Part shown: positions 1-13,900 of the stretch, piece after piece
How the letters are laid out: each line of letters opens with the position of its first letter
Position numbering within the stretch: position 1 is the first letter of the stretch
Assembly (NCBI RefSeq): GCF_036711975.1
Contig: NC_091973.1
Span: forward strand, 10,354,001-10,418,000
DNA: 64,000 nt
Direction of reading: 5' to 3'
From: Onthophagus taurus
Lineage: Eukaryota; Arthropoda; Insecta; Coleoptera; Scarabaeidae
Position numbers and translations under genes: made by a program
Notes under the pieces: model-generated
The model's input: the letters and a program-made list of their open reading frames with translations, nothing else
What the model was told of the DNA's origin: nothing
The model's database searches: none

Positions 1-543
1 ATTATCGAACGGTTTAATAGAACCCTAAAAAATAAAATGTGGAAAGAATTTAGTATGCAAGGAAATTATCGCTGGTTAGACTTACTACCCAAATTACTAA
101 AATCTTACAACAACACAATACATCGCACCATTCACATGAAACCTTCAGCTGTTAATCGACGAAATGAATCTGCTCTGTTAAATACTGTATACAATTCCAT
201 TAAAGTTGTCGACCCCAACCACCGTAAATTTAATGTGGGGGAACACGTGCGAATTAGCAAGTACAGACACGCTTTTGCTAAAGGTTACCAACCAACTTGG
301 TCCAATGAAATTTTCACCATAGCGACAGTTCAAAATACTAATCCCAGGACTTACCTTATTAAAGATGGTAGAGGAGAACCCATTCTTGGAGCATTTTACG
401 ACGAAGAATTACAACGTGTGAAACACCCGGATGTATTTTTAATTGAAAAAGTTCTTCGTCGAAAAGGAAATAAAGTCCGAGTGAAATGGTTGGGAATGGA
501 TAGCTCTCATAATTCTTGGATTGCAAAAAAAGATGTATTATAA
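1..543 (+). CDS. Polinton integrase with chromodomain, 5'-truncated by window edge
   Basis: The reading frame is open from base 1, which is the first base of a codon matching residue 132 of the complete copy at 52108. The window therefore holds residues 132-311: the catalytic glutamate of the DDE triad in the IIERFNRT context, the rest of the retroviral integrase (rve) core, an SH3-like stretch, and a C-terminal chromodomain-like tail (DVFLIEKVL to NSWIAKKDVL). Chromodomains usually steer integration to modified chromatin, which may bear on why the element sits in satellite DNA (inference). The protein sequence is identical to the second copy over this range. Confidence 0.9.
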   Translation: MIERFNRTLKNKMWKEFSMQGNYRWLDLLPKLLKSYNNTIHRTIHMKPSAVNRRNESALLNTVYNSIKVVDPNHRKFNVGEHVRISKYRHAFAKGYQPTWSNEIFTIATVQNTNPRTYLIKDGRGEPILGAFYDEELQRVKHPDVFLIEKVLRRKGNKVRVKWLGMDSSHNSWIAKKDVL

Positions 544-697
544 TTTTTACACTAAGAAAATAAAAAACTTTTTTTAATTTCGTTGATTTTATTTCAAGTA
601 ACCTTTTTTACAACCTACTTTCTACTTTATATACAAGTTTTGTGATACAAGCAAGTATTTTTTTTTTTTTTTTACAAATTAACTGATCGCAATTTAA
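544..697. terminator. Convergent 3' ends of integrase and polymerase (copy 1)
   Basis: This is a non-coding gap between the integrase stop and the polymerase stop. It contains AATAAA on the plus strand shortly after the integrase and TTTATT (AATAAA on the minus strand) shortly after, so the two converging transcripts probably overlap at their 3' ends. A run of about 17 T lies at about 657-673. No gene is visible. Confidence 0.55.
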
Positions 698-3600
698 CTA
701 GCCATACATGTTTACGTTTAACAACTCCAATAAGTTGTCCAAAAGATCTTCCCTGCGTAGATCTTCAATAAGATAGTTTCCCCAAGCTAAAGTATGACAT
801 CCATCCTCCATCACGTAACGTTTATCGTCATGTGCAGAGAGCGCCACTTTATTCTTTAGTTCTGTATACATCGTGTGATAGGAGGAGCGAAAGACATACA
901 TCTTTTTTCGCACAGAACCTCCATCTTCGATAATCCGTTTATATTCTGAAACACTTAAGTTTTTATCGATAACATACTTTTTCACACCCTTGGCACGCTT
1001 GACAACTCCTTCCAAAGTGTTAATACAATAAGCTTTAGCTCCTGTACCATAAAACGATGTTAATATCGTATTTGGGTACTCATCTTTCATTTTTCCGACT
1101 ATCGGCGGCCCTGGAGGAATATTATGTCTGTTGTTTAACTTGTAATTAGAGGTATCGAACATCTCTATATTTTCTTTGATATCCTGGTATACATTCTCAG
1201 TAAATATTTCGAGAATTAACGAATCCGTATCTGTATATAACAATAATACGTTTTCACCATATTTCTCTTTTAAAAAATTATAAAAAAAGTTATAAATGAC
1301 CGCTTTCGACAATTCCAGTACGCTAAACCTACATACAGAGGTTTGTTATATTTGACCTCCACCTTCTGCATTTCAATGGCTGCCAAATTATGGCAGAAAA
1401 TTTTTGATGACTTGAAAGTCGGCTTTGCGATAAGAGCTTCTGCACCGGGTCTCCTGTAACGATTCTCCCAATGTGACACTAATCGTATATCGACTCTATT
1501 TTCAACATTTTCCATCGTTTTCCCATACACGATATTATTCATTTGTTTATAATGATTTTTCCCAAATTCATTCGTAGCATTCATTCGTTTCTCAGAGTTA
1601 AAATCGATATATGGTTTCATCCACGGCGATTGTTGAAATTGCAATGCACGGTGTATTTTGGTTAGCTTAAGACCTTTTTTCACACATTCACGTAGGTTTA
1701 CATAGTGAATTATGTATTTCGATTTATTTTGTAAGTTCGCAATCAACTTAGGATGCTTCGATCCGGGAGCGATTATGTTTTCGGGACAAAACGGTAGATC
1801 ATCATGCTGGTTGTGTAACCTTTCGGGATACTCCAAATCCACTTCAAACACATAACCAAGGTGTTCATCATCTAAACACTCCACATCTATATCTACTATT
1901 TCTTGGTTCGACAACCATCGAAAACCGCCTGTTGGTAATTTACAACTCATTGCATACCCATACAAATTGGTAGCGTCCAAGTATAGAATATATGATGATG
2001 GTTTTTCCGGGTTAAAATCGTCAAGGAACTTGTTGTTTGCTATTGCAGATCGTTTTACACACATACAGAGACCGCCTCTAATTCCTTTCTTAAAAAAGTG
2101 TAACATGTCAATGTCTGATAACAATTCTAATTTTACACCTGTCATTTTTAACAGAGCATCCCACCCAAACCCGGGCGCAGTATAATAATGGCAAGGATCC
2201 AGATTGTAATTCTCCAAAGATATTGTCCTGAAATTTTCAAAGACGTCAGTCAACATTAACACATCTGACGTCAAATACAGGTCACTGTATTCTCCCAACG
2301 TTGTACACTTAAATTTATTCCATACAGTCTGTGCTCTAGAGTATTGTTCCTTTGAAATATTACTTGAACTCAATATGTCGTAAAACTGTGTATGATCAGG
2401 CAATTTACTATACTCCAACTTTTCAAACGAATCTACGAACGAATATGGAAATACACCTTTCTGGCGCATCAATCTAAATTCTTCAGAGTCTTTGAATTTT
2501 TTTTTCACTTCCACACAATCCTTATCATCCAAATATGAAACCAACTTTTCCAAAGAACTCGCCATGAATCTAAACGAGTCGACGAATCTTATTTTCATAA
2601 ACACTTTGCGTTTCTTTCCCTTGTTATCGGTTGTTTCTCCGACAACTATTTTTTTGGAAAAAGAAATATATTTTTCTTTGTTTTGTGCTATCACCTCTAC
2701 TTCCTCCTTGTTTAGGGCAATACTTTTCACAAACATGTGGGCATCGTAATTCGACAGGTTGTGGAAAAACACAGGGATAAACATCGGTAATTTATAATTT
2801 ATATTGCAGACGGAATGCGCAGGACCCCTATACAATCCTGTCAAGTGATCGTGATCACACACTTTCTCTTCTTTGTTTATTGGTTTATCACAAATGTGAC
2901 ATACGGAACTCAGTTCATGTACAAATTGGTCCAGACAGCTTAGCGGTATCATATCCTTTGTTTGCCTCAAATGTTGTTTATAGATCTCTATTACATCCTT
3001 CTCCAATCTTATAATAAATTCCAGAGCAGCGTTTCGCCCTCGGTATATTTGGAATTTCGATAAGTTATCATCGTAAGCACACTTAATGTAGTACGCAAAC
3101 GCGTATGGTTCGTGTTCAAAACATCGGGCCGTATATGGTTTATTATCATCGTAAACTTTTCCTTCTTCGGGCGTTAAGGGTTTCAGAATCGCCTCGAAAT
3201 CGGCGTACACCACAAACGGAACTTTCATTTTTTTTTCAAATCCTTCAAATTGTAAAACATTTTCCTTTTCTAGATGTCCGAACTTATTCACTTTTATTTG
3301 TTCGCTTGGTACTGTTGCTTTCACTTTTTTACAGTCATCCATCTGATGTCGTACCAACTTGTCTTCAGTTGAAAAGTATTGCAAACAACCCTCACAAATA
3401 TATCTTTGATGTTCATGAGTCGATGATTGTGTATTTATCAGTCGAGATAAGTTTTTTATCCAACAATAGTGGTTATTCCCGAAATTGTCGCTGACTACTA
3501 ATAAGTTTACATGACGCTCCCGTTTCTGTTTACATATACATACAGTTACAATATCATCTACCATTTTCTCTCCATTATACCAAGAATTTATACCATAGAC

Positions 3601-4529
3601 GTTAATTGAAATGTTATTTTCTTCCTCAAATTTTGGTATGTCTCTGATGGGTACTGGGAATGTTACGCAGTCAAACTTTAATTCTGTTTCCCTATAATCT
3701 GGGTATGATGATATTCTTTGCGGTAAACCTGTGGGTTGGTACAGTGCGGACATCAGTGCCCAAGCAAAGCACTTATTATCGTTATTTTGCACGTTTATTA
3801 CCGCTCTCTTCCCTTTTATGGATGTCGGTAAGTCGATGTAGCTCGATGCTCTTGTAGGATTAAACTTGTTACAGTTCACTTCAAGATATAATACTTCCAA
3901 CAAGGTCCAACCTGCAGTATTAACACCTTTAGTTTCGCATTTTACTACTTTTCTATTCTTATACTCTTACCTGAGTCCCGTTCTTGGAATTCCGACATTT
4001 TCACCATAATCTCGTCCATAAAGTCCTCGTATGTTTGATATAAGTCTACGGCTACTGTTATAATTTTATTTTTTGTGTTGAATGATTTGATTTCCACTTC
4101 TTCCTTCGTATTTATGAAATACAATCCAAAAATTTCCGTATTCACTTTTAAACTACCATTTACATTCCTCACGGACTGTATCAAACTGATAACTTTTTCT
4201 CTAATTCGGTTACTGAATTCCTTCATGTCTACGTACTTCCGTTCATGATCGCTCACTCTAAAACTACATATTTTATCTCCAAATATCGAATCTATTTTTT
4301 CTACACCATCATCTATTATTACGAAGGCTTTCTGTTTATGTTTGTTGCTACGCAGATGTGAGGAATAACATTGTCTGGTTACGTGTTCATCACATATTTC
4401 ACACACTATAACATCTCCTTGTTGATCCTCTTCCACCTTTCGACGTTTCCCAATACATGCTGTGCGTTGATGTCTCACAAGATTATCTGGTCTAGTAAAC
4501 TCTTTGTAACACACGTCGCAGGTCAACAT
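698..4529 (-). pseudogene. Protein-primed DNA polymerase B of Polinton copy 1, frame-broken
   Basis: This family-B polymerase would replicate the linear element by protein priming. Reading on the minus strand from ATG at 4529, the first exon encodes C2H2-type zinc-finger pairs (CDVCYKEF...H and CEICDEH...H). A 59-nt intron (3912-3970) is followed by the main body. That body has a further zinc finger, Exo I (YADFEA), a Cys/His HNH-like insert (CHICDK...CDHDH), Exo II (HNLSNYDAH), Exo III (YLTSDVLMLTD), motif A (YLDATNLYGYA) and motif B (KQMNNIVYGKT). At about 1319-1323 one base is missing relative to the continuing frame. Motif C (YTDTDS) and the C-terminal motif GTGAKAY lie in the next frame, which has no ATG at its start. 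The break probably removes the catalytic aspartates, so I call it a pseudogene, although a sequencing deletion is possible. The same break is at 53819-53823 in copy 2. Confidence 0.88.
3912..3970 (-). other. 59-nt spliceosomal intron in polymerase gene (copy 1)
   Basis: On the minus strand the zinc-finger exon ends with CTCAG and is followed by GTAAGAGT, a strong 5' splice site. The acceptor is ACTGCAG followed by GTTGG. Unspliced, the first frame stops within a few codons of the donor and the main frame has no ATG. Splicing joins them in phase and gives the SG-W context typical of insect Polinton polymerases (recalled family pattern). Confidence 0.85.
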
Positions 4530-4973
4530 GTTCACAACACTCTTACTTCAATACTGTTGAACACGATTTTCTATCTGCTATTTAAAGCATACCTCCTCCG
4601 AAGTGGGGTTTTCAATGAACTCATGTCGTGTAACCTTCATTTCAGGTCACGTACAAGGTCAATGTCATGGTCACAATTAAGGTTGACTTCAAGGTCTCCG
4701 TTGAGGTCAAAGTAAAGGTCATTGTTCAGGTCAAGGTTACTGATCAAGGTCATGGTCACTAAACGTGATCTTGACCTGAGGTGAGCTCAAAGTAAAGGTC
4801 ATTGTTTAGGTCTAGGTTACTGGTCAACGACCCCCTTTGCAATAGCCGATTCTGGAACCTCCTCCCAGAACCTCAGGGCAAGGTCAAGGTCATGGTCACT
4901 CAACATGACCTTGGCCTTGACCTTGACCTGAGGTTCTGAGAGGAGGTTCTAGAATCGGCTTTTATCTACTACT
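4528..4973. repeat. Right terminal inverted repeat, Polinton copy 1 (446 bp)
   Basis: This is the reverse complement of the left terminal repeat at 39436-39881 and is identical by eye to 57028-57473. The outer end reads ...TTTATCTACTACT against satellite. The inner edge lies one or two bases from the polymerase ATG, so the whole polymerase promoter lies inside the repeat. It contains a minus-strand TATA-like TTTAAATA about 50-57 bp before the ATG, many AGGTCA half-sites, and an imperfect hairpin near the tip. Confidence 0.93.
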
Positions 4974-7900
4974 GAGCATGTTGGAGATAAAAAACAAAAT
5001 GTGCCCAAAACGTGATATTATGACGTTATACGCCGTTCTGAGCCATGTTTGAACTTTCTATCACTTTTGGTTCCGGTAATTCTGTTGACCATATATTTGA
5101 TATTCAGGCGTCAAATGACATCTTGGAGCATGTTGGAGATAAAAAACAAAATGTGCCCAAAACGTGATATTATGACGTTATACGCCGTTTTGAGCCATGT
5201 TTGAACTTTCTATCACTTTCGGTTCCGATAATTCTGTTGACCATATTTGTGATATTCAGGCGCCAAATGACATCTTGGAGCATGTTGGAGATAAAAAACA
5301 AAATGTGCCCAAAACGTGATATTATGACGTTATACGCCGTTCTGAGCCATGTTTGAACTTTCTATCACTTTTGGTTCCGATAATTCTGCTGACCATATTT
5401 GTGATATTCAGGCGCCAAATGACATCTTGGAGCATGTTGGAGATAAAAAACAAAATGTGCCGAAAACGTGATATTATGACGTTATACGACGTTCTTAGCA
5501 ATGTTTGAACTTTCTATCACTTTTGGTTCCGGTAATTCTGTTGACCATATATTTGATATTCAGGCGCCAAATGACATCTTGGAGCATGTTGGAGATAAAA
5601 AACAAAATGTGCCCAAAACGTGATATTATGACGTTATACGACGTTCTGAGCCATGTTTGAACTTTCTATCACTTTTGGTTCCGGTAATTCTGTTGACCAT
5701 ATTTGTGATATTCAGGCGTCAAATGACATCTTGGAGCATGTTGGAGATAAAAAACAAAATGTGCCCAAAACGTGATATTATGACGTTATACGACGTTCTG
5801 AGCCATGTTTGAACTTTCTATCACTTTCGGTTCCGATAATTCTGTTGACCATATTTGTGATATTCAGGCGCCAAATGACATCTTGGAGCATGTTGGAGAT
5901 AAAAAACAAAATGTGAACAAAACGTGATATTATGACGTTATACGCCGTTTTGAGCCACGTTTGAACTCTCTATCACTTTCGGTTCCGATAATTTTGTTGA
6001 CCATATTTGTGATATTCAGGCGCCAAATGACATCTTGGAGCATGTTGGAGATAAAAAACAAAATGTGCCCAAAACGTGATATTATGACGTTATACGCCGT
6101 TCTGAGCCATGTTTGAACTTTCTATCACTTTTGGTTCCGGTAATTCTGTTGACCATATATTTGATATTCAGGCGTCAAATGACATCTTGGAGCATGTTGG
6201 AGATAAAAAACAAAATGTGCCCAAAACGTGATATTATGACGTTATACGCCGTTTTGAGCCATGTTTGAACTTTCTATCACTTTCGGTTCCGATAATTCTG
6301 TTGACCATATTTGTGATATTCAGGCGCCAAATGACATCTTGGAGCATGTTGGAGATAAAAAACAAAATGTGCCCAAAACGTGATATTATGACGTTATACG
6401 CCGTTCTGAGCCATGTTTGAACTTTCTATCACTTTTGGTTCCGATAATTCTGCTGACCATATTTGTGATATTCAGGCGCCAAATGACATCTTGGAGCATG
6501 TTGGAGATATAAAACAAAATGTGCCCAAAACGTGATATTATGACGTTATACGACGTTCTTAGCAATGTTTGAACTTTCTATCACTTTTGGTTCCGGTAAT
6601 TCTGTTGACCATATATTTGATATTCAGGCGCCAAATGACATCTTGGAGCATGTTGGAGATAAAAAACAAAATGTGCCCAAAACGTGATATTATGACGTTA
6701 TACGACGTTCTGAGCCATGTTTGAACTTTCTATCACTTTTGGTTCCGGTAATTCTGTTGACCATATTTGTGATATTCAGGCGTCAAATGACATCTTGGAG
6801 CATGTTGGAGATAAAAAACAAAATGTGCCCAAAACGTGATATTATGACGTTATACGACGTTCTGAGCCATGTTTGAACTTTCTATCACTTTTGGTTCCGG
6901 TAATTCTGTTGACCATACTTGTGATATTCAGGCGTCAAATGACATCTAGGAGCAAGTTGGAGATAAAAAACAAAATGTGCCCAAAACGTGATATTATGAC
7001 GTTATACGCCGTTTTGAGCCATGTTTGAACTTTCTATCACTTTTGGTTCCGATAATTCTGCTGACCATATTTGTGATATTCAGGCGCCAAATGACATCTT
7101 GGAGCATGTTGGAGATAAAAAACAAAATGTGCTCAAAACGTGATATTATGACGTTATACGCCGTTTTGAGCCAGGTTTGAACTCTCTATCACTTTTGGTT
7201 CCGGTAATTCTGTCGACCATATTTGTGATATTCAGGCGTCAAATGACAACTTGGAGCATGTTGGAGATAAAAAACAAAATGTGCCCAAAACGTGATATTA
7301 TGACGTTATACGCCGTTTTGAGCCATGTTTGAACTCTCTATCACTTTTGGTTCCGATAGTTCTGCTGACCATATTTGTGATATTCAGACGCCAAATGACA
7401 TCTTGGAGCAAGTTGGAGATAAAAAACAAAATGTGCCCAAAACGTGTTATTATGACGTTATACGCCGTTCTGAGCCATATTTGAACTTTCTATCACTTTT
7501 GGTTCCGATAATTCTGCTGACCATATTTGTGATATTCAGACGCCAAATGACATCTTGGAGCATGTTGGAGATAAAAAACAAAATGTGCCCAAAACGTGAT
7601 ATTATGACGTTATACGACGTTCTGAGCCATGTTTGAACTTTCTATCACTTTCGGTTCCGATAATTCTGTTGACCATATTTGTGATATTCAGGCGCCAAAT
7701 GACATCTTGGAGCATGTTGGAGATAAAAAACAAAATGTGCCCAAAACGTGATATTATGACGTTATACGCCGTTCTGAGCCATGTTTGAACTTTCTATCAC
7801 TTTTGGTTCCGATAATTCTGCTGACCATATTTGTGATATTCAGGCGCCAAATGACATCTTGGAGCATGTTGGAGATAAAAAACAAAATGTGCCCAAAACG

Positions 7901-10900
7901 TGATATTATGACGTTATACGACGTTCTTAGCAATGTTTGAACTTTCTATCACTTTTGGTTCCGGTAATTCTGTTGACCATATATTTGATATTCAGGCGCC
8001 AAATGACATCTTGGAGCATGTTGGAGATAAAAAACAAAATGTGCCCAAAACGTGATATTATGACGTTATACGACGTTCTGAGCCATGTTTGAACTTTCTA
8101 TCACTTTTGGTTCCGGTAATTCTGTTGACCATATTTGTGATATTCAGGCGTCAAATGACATTTTGGAGCATGTTGGAGATAAAAAACAAAATGTGCCCAA
8201 AACGTGATATTATGACGTTATACGACGTTCTGAGCCATGTTTGAACTTTCTATCACTTTCGGTTCCGATAATTCTGTTGACCATATTTGTGATATTCAGG
8301 CGCCAAATGACATCTTGGAGCATGTTGGAGATAAAAAACAAAATGTGCCCAAAACGTGATATTATGACGTTATACGCCGTTCTGAGCCATGTTTGAACTT
8401 TCTATCACTTTTGGTTCCGGTAATTCTGTTGACCATATATTTGATATTCAGGCGCCAAATGACATCTTGGAGCATGTTGGAGATAAAAAACAAAATGTGC
8501 CCAAAACGTGATATTATGACGTTATACGCCGTTTTGAGCCACGTTTGAACTCTCTATCACTTTCGGTTCCGATAATTTTGTTGACCATATTTGTGATATT
8601 CAGGCGCCAAATGACATCTTGGAGCATGTTGGAGATAAAAAACAAAATGTGCCCAAAACGTGATATTATGACGTTATACGCCGTTCTGAGCCATGTTTGA
8701 ACTTTCTATCACTTTTGGTTCCGGTAATTCTGTTGACCATATATTTGATATTCAGGCGTCAAATGACATCTTGGAGCATGTTGGAGATAAAAAACAAAAT
8801 GTGCCCAAAACGTGATATTATGACGTTATACGCCGTTTTGAGCCATGTTTGAACTTTCTATCACTTTCGGTTCCGATAATTCTGTTGACCATATTTGTGA
8901 TATTCAGGCGCCAAATGACATCTTGGAGCATGTTGGAGATAAAAAACAAAATGTGCCCAAAACGTGATATTATGACGTTATACGCCGTTCTGAGCCATGT
9001 TTGAACTTTCTATCACTTTTGGTTCCGATAATTCTGCTGACCATATTTGTGATATTCAGGCGCCAAATGACATCTTGGAGCATGTTGGAGATAAAAAACA
9101 AAATGTGCCCAAAACGTGATATTATGACGTTATACGACGTTCTTAGCAATGTTTGAACTTTCTATCACTTTTGGTTCCGGTAATTCTGTTGACCATATAT
9201 TTGATATTCAGGCGCCAAATGACATCTTGGAGCATGTTGGAGATAAAAAACAAAATGTGCCCAAAACGTGATATTATGACGTTATACGACGTTCTGAGCC
9301 ATGTTTGAACTTTCTATCACTTTTGGTTCCGGTAATTCTGTTGACCATATTTGTGATATTCAGGCGTCAAATGACATCTTGGAGCATGTTGGAGATAAAA
9401 AACAAAATGTGCCCAAAACGTGATATTATGACGTTATACGCCGTTTTGAGCCACGTTTGAACTCTCTATCACTTTCGGTTCCGATAATTTTGTTGACCAT
9501 ATTTGTGATATTCAGGCGCCAAATGACATCTTGGAGCATGTTGGAGATAAAAAACAAAATGTGCCCAAAACGTGATATTATGACGTTATACGCCGTTCTG
9601 AGCCATGTTTGAACTTTCTATCACTTTTGGTTCCGGTAATTCTGTTGACCATATTTGTGATATTCAGGCGCCAAATGACATCTTGGAGCATGTTGGAGAT
9701 AAAAAGCAAAATGTGCCCAAATCGTGATATTATGACGTTATACGCCGTTCTGAGCCATGTTTGAACTTTCTATCACTTTTGGTTCCGATAATTCTGCTGA
9801 CCATATTTGTGATATTCAGGCGCCAAATGACATCTTGGAGCAAGTTGGAGATAAAAAACAAAATGTGCCCAAAACGTGATATTATGACGTTATACGACGT
9901 TCTTAGCAATGTTTGAACTTTCTATCACTTTTGGTTCCGGTAATTCTGTTGACCATATATTTGATATTCAGGCGCCAAATGACATCTTGGAGCATGTTGG
10001 AGATAAAAAACAAAATGTGCCCAAAACGTGATATTATGACGTTATACGACGTTCTGAGCCATGTTTGAACTTTCTATCACTTTTGGTTCCGGTAATTCTG
10101 TTGACCATATTTGTGATATTCAGGCGTCAAATGACATCTTGGAGCATGTTGGAGATAAAAAACAAAATGTGCCCAAAACGTGATATTATGACGTTATACG
10201 ACGTTCTGAGCCATGTTTGAACTTTCTATCACTTTCGGTTCCGATAATTCTGTTGACCATATTTGTGATATTCAGGCGCCAAATGACATCTTGGAACATG
10301 TTGGAGATAAAAAACAAAATGTGCCCAAAACGTGATATTATGACGTTATACGCCCTTTTGAGCCATGTTTGAACTTTCTATCACTTTCGGTTCCGATAAT
10401 TCTGTTGACCATATTTGTGATATTCAGGCGCCAAACGACATCTTGGAGCATGTTGGAGATAAAAAACAAAATGTGCCCAAAACGTGTTATTATGACGTTA
10501 TACGCCGTTCTGAGCCATGTTTGATCTTTCTATCACTTTTGGTTCCGGTAATTCTGTTGACCATACATGTGATATTCAGGCGTCAAATGACATCTAGGAG
10601 CAAGTTGGAGATAAAAAACAAAATGTGCCCAAAACGTGATATTATGACGTTATACGCCGTTTTGAGCCATGTTTGAACTTTCTATCACTTTTGGTTCCGA
10701 TAATTCTGCTGACCATATTTGTGATATTCAGGCGCCAAATGACATCTTGGAGCATGTTGGAGATAAAAAACAAAATGTGCCCAAAACGTGATATTATGAC
10801 GTTATACGCCGTTTTGAGCCATGTTTGAACTCTCTATCACTTTTGGTTCCGGTAATTCTGTCGACCATATTTGTGATATTCAGGCGTCAAATGACATCTT

Positions 10901-13900
10901 GGAGCATGTTGGAGATAAAAAACAAAATGTGCCCAAAACGTGATATTATGACGTTATACGACGTTCTGAGCCATGTTTGAACTTTCTATCACTTTCGGTT
11001 CCGATAATTCTGTTGACCATATTTGTGATATTCAGGCGCCAAATGACATCTTGGAGCATGTTGGAGATAAAAAACAAAATGCCCAAAACGTGATATTATG
11101 ACGTTATACGCCGTTCTGAGCCATGTTTGAACTTTCTATCACTTTTGGTTCCGATAATTCTGCTGACCATATTTGTGATATTCAGGCGCCAAATGACATC
11201 TTGGAGCATGTTGGAAATAAAAAACAAAATGTGCCCAAAACGTGATATTATGACGTTATACGCCCTTTTGAGCCATGTTTGAACTTTCTATCACTTTCGG
11301 TTCCGATAATTCTGTTGACCATATTTGTGATATTCAGGCGCCAAACGACATCCTGGAGCATGTTGGAGATAAAAAACAAAATGTGCCCAAAACGTGTTAT
11401 TATGACGTTATACGCCGTTCTGAGCCATATTTGAACTTTCTATCACTTTTGGTTCCGATAATTCTGCTGACCATATTTGTGATATTCAGACGCCAAATGA
11501 CATCTTGGAGCATGTTGGAGATAAAAGCAAAATGTGCCCAAAACGTGATATTATGACGTTATACGACGTTCTGAGCCATGTTTGAACTTTCTATCACTTT
11601 CGGTTCCGGTAATTCTGTTGACCATATTTGTGATATTCAGGCGCCAAATGACATCTTGGAGCATGTTGGAGATAAAAAACAAAATGCCCAAAACGTGATA
11701 TTATGACGTTATACGCCGTTCTGAGCCATGTTTGAACTTTCTATCACTTTTGGTTCCGATAATTCTGCTGACCATATTTGTGATATTCAGGCGCCAAATG
11801 ACATCTTGGAGCATGTTAGAGATAAAAAACAAAATGTGCCCAAAACGTGATATTATGACGTTATACGCCGTTTTGAGTTATGTTTGAACTCTCTATCACT
11901 TTTGGTTCCGGTAATTCTGTCGACCATATTTGTGATATTCAGGCGTCAAATGACATCTTGGAGCATGTTGGAGATAAAAAACAAAATGTGCCCAAAACGT
12001 GATATTATGACGTTATACGCCCTTTTGAGCCATGTTTGAACTTTCTATCACTTTCGGTTCCGATAATTCTGTTGACCATATTTGTGATATTCAGGCGCCA
12101 AACGACATCTTGGAGCATGTTGGAGATAAAAAACAAAATGTGCCCAAAACGTGTTATTATGACGTTATACGCCGTTCTGAGCCATATTTGAACTTTCTAT
12201 CACTTTTGGTTCCGGTAATTCTGTTGACCATACTTGTGATATTCAGGCGTCAAATGACATCTAGGAGCAAGTTGGAGATAAAAAGCAAAATGTGCCCAAA
12301 ACGTGATATTATGACGTTATACGCCGTTTTGAGCCATGTTTGAACTTTCTATCACTTTTGGTTCCGATAATTCTGCTGACCATATTTGTGATATTCAGGC
12401 GCCAAATGACATCTTGGAGCATGTTGGAGATAAAAAACAAAATGTGCCCAAAACGTGATATTATGACGTTATACGCCGTTTTGAGCCATGTTTGAACTCT
12501 CTATCACTTTTGGTTCCGGTAATTCTGTCGACCATATTTGTGATATTCAGGCGTCAAATGACATCTTGGAGCATGTTGGAGATAAAAAACAAAATGTGCC
12601 CAAAACGTGATATTATGACGTTATACGCCGTTTTGAGCCATGCTTGAACTCTCTATCACTTTTGGTTCCGATAATTCTGTTGACCATATTTGTGATATTC
12701 AGGCGTCAAATGACATCTTGGAGCATGTTGGAGATAAAAAACAAAATGTGCCCAAAACGTGATATTATGACGTTATACGACGTTCTGAGCCATGTTTGAA
12801 CTTTCTATCACTTTTGGTTCCGATAATTCTGCTGACCATATTTGTGATATTCAGGCGCCAAATGACATCTTGGAGCATGTTGGAGATAAAAAACAAAATG
12901 TGCCCAAAACGTGATATTATGACGTTATACGCCCTTTTGAGCCATGTTTGAACTTTCTATCACTTTCGGTTCCGATAATTCTGCTGACCATATTTGTGAT
13001 ATTCAGGCGTCAAATGACATCTTGGAGCATGTTGGAGATAAAAAACAAAATGTGCCCAAAACGTGATATTATGACGTTATACGCCGTTCTGAGTCATGTT
13101 TGAACTTTCTATCACTTTCGGTTCCGATAATTCTGTTGACCATATTTGTGATATTCAGGCGTCAAATGACATCTTGGAGCATGTTGGAGATAAAAAACAA
13201 AATGTGCCCAAAACGTGATATTATGACGTTATACGACGTTCTGAGCCATGTTTGAACTTTCTATCACTTTTGGTTCCGATAATTCTGCTGACCATATTTG
13301 TGATATTCAGGCGCCAAATGACATCTTGGAGCATGTTGGAGATAAAAAACAAAATGTGCCCAAAACGTGATATTATGACGTTATACGGCCTTTTGAGCCA
13401 TGTTTGAACTTTCTATCACTTTCGGTTCCGATAATTCTGTTGACCATATTTGTGATATTCAGGCGCCAAACGACATCTTGGAGCATGTTCGAGATAAAAA
13501 ACAAAATGTGCCCAAAACGTGTTATTATGACGTTATACGCCGTTTTGAGCCATGTTTGAACTTTCTATCACTTTTGGTTCCGATAATTCTGCTGACCATA
13601 TTTGTGATATTCAGACGCCAAATGACATCTTGGAGCAAGTTGGAGATAAAAAACAAAATGTGCCTAAAACGTGATATTATGACGTTATACGCCGTTCTGA
13701 GACATGTTTGAACTTTCTATCACTTTTCGTTCCGGTAATTCTGTCGACCATATATTTGATATTCAGATGCCAAATGTCACATTGGAGCATGTTGAAGATA
13801 AAAAACAAAATGTGCCCAAAACGTGATATTATGACGTTATACGCCGTTCTGAGCCATGTTTGAACTTTCTATCACTTTTGGTTCCGATAATTCTGCTGAC

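Larger units (their letters stand above)
1..4973. mobile_element. Polinton/Maverick element, copy 1 (right end only)
   Basis: This is the right-hand 5 kb of a Polinton whose remainder lies upstream of the window. It holds the integrase C-terminus on the plus strand, the protein-primed polymerase on the minus strand and the right terminal inverted repeat, which ends in ACTACT at 4973. It lines up without gaps with 52501-57473. I saw two substitutions, at 609/53109 and 3464/55964; the second changes one Cys to Tyr in the polymerase. The polymerase frame break is shared. The near-identity implies recent duplication or an assembly duplicate rather than two old independent insertions. Confidence 0.93.

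Noticed and set aside
1..543. Ty3/gypsy retrotransposon (chromodomain integrase)
   Set aside because: No reverse transcriptase, RNase H or LTRs are present. The integrase sits beside a protein-primed polymerase, capsid genes and long inverted repeats, which define a Polinton.
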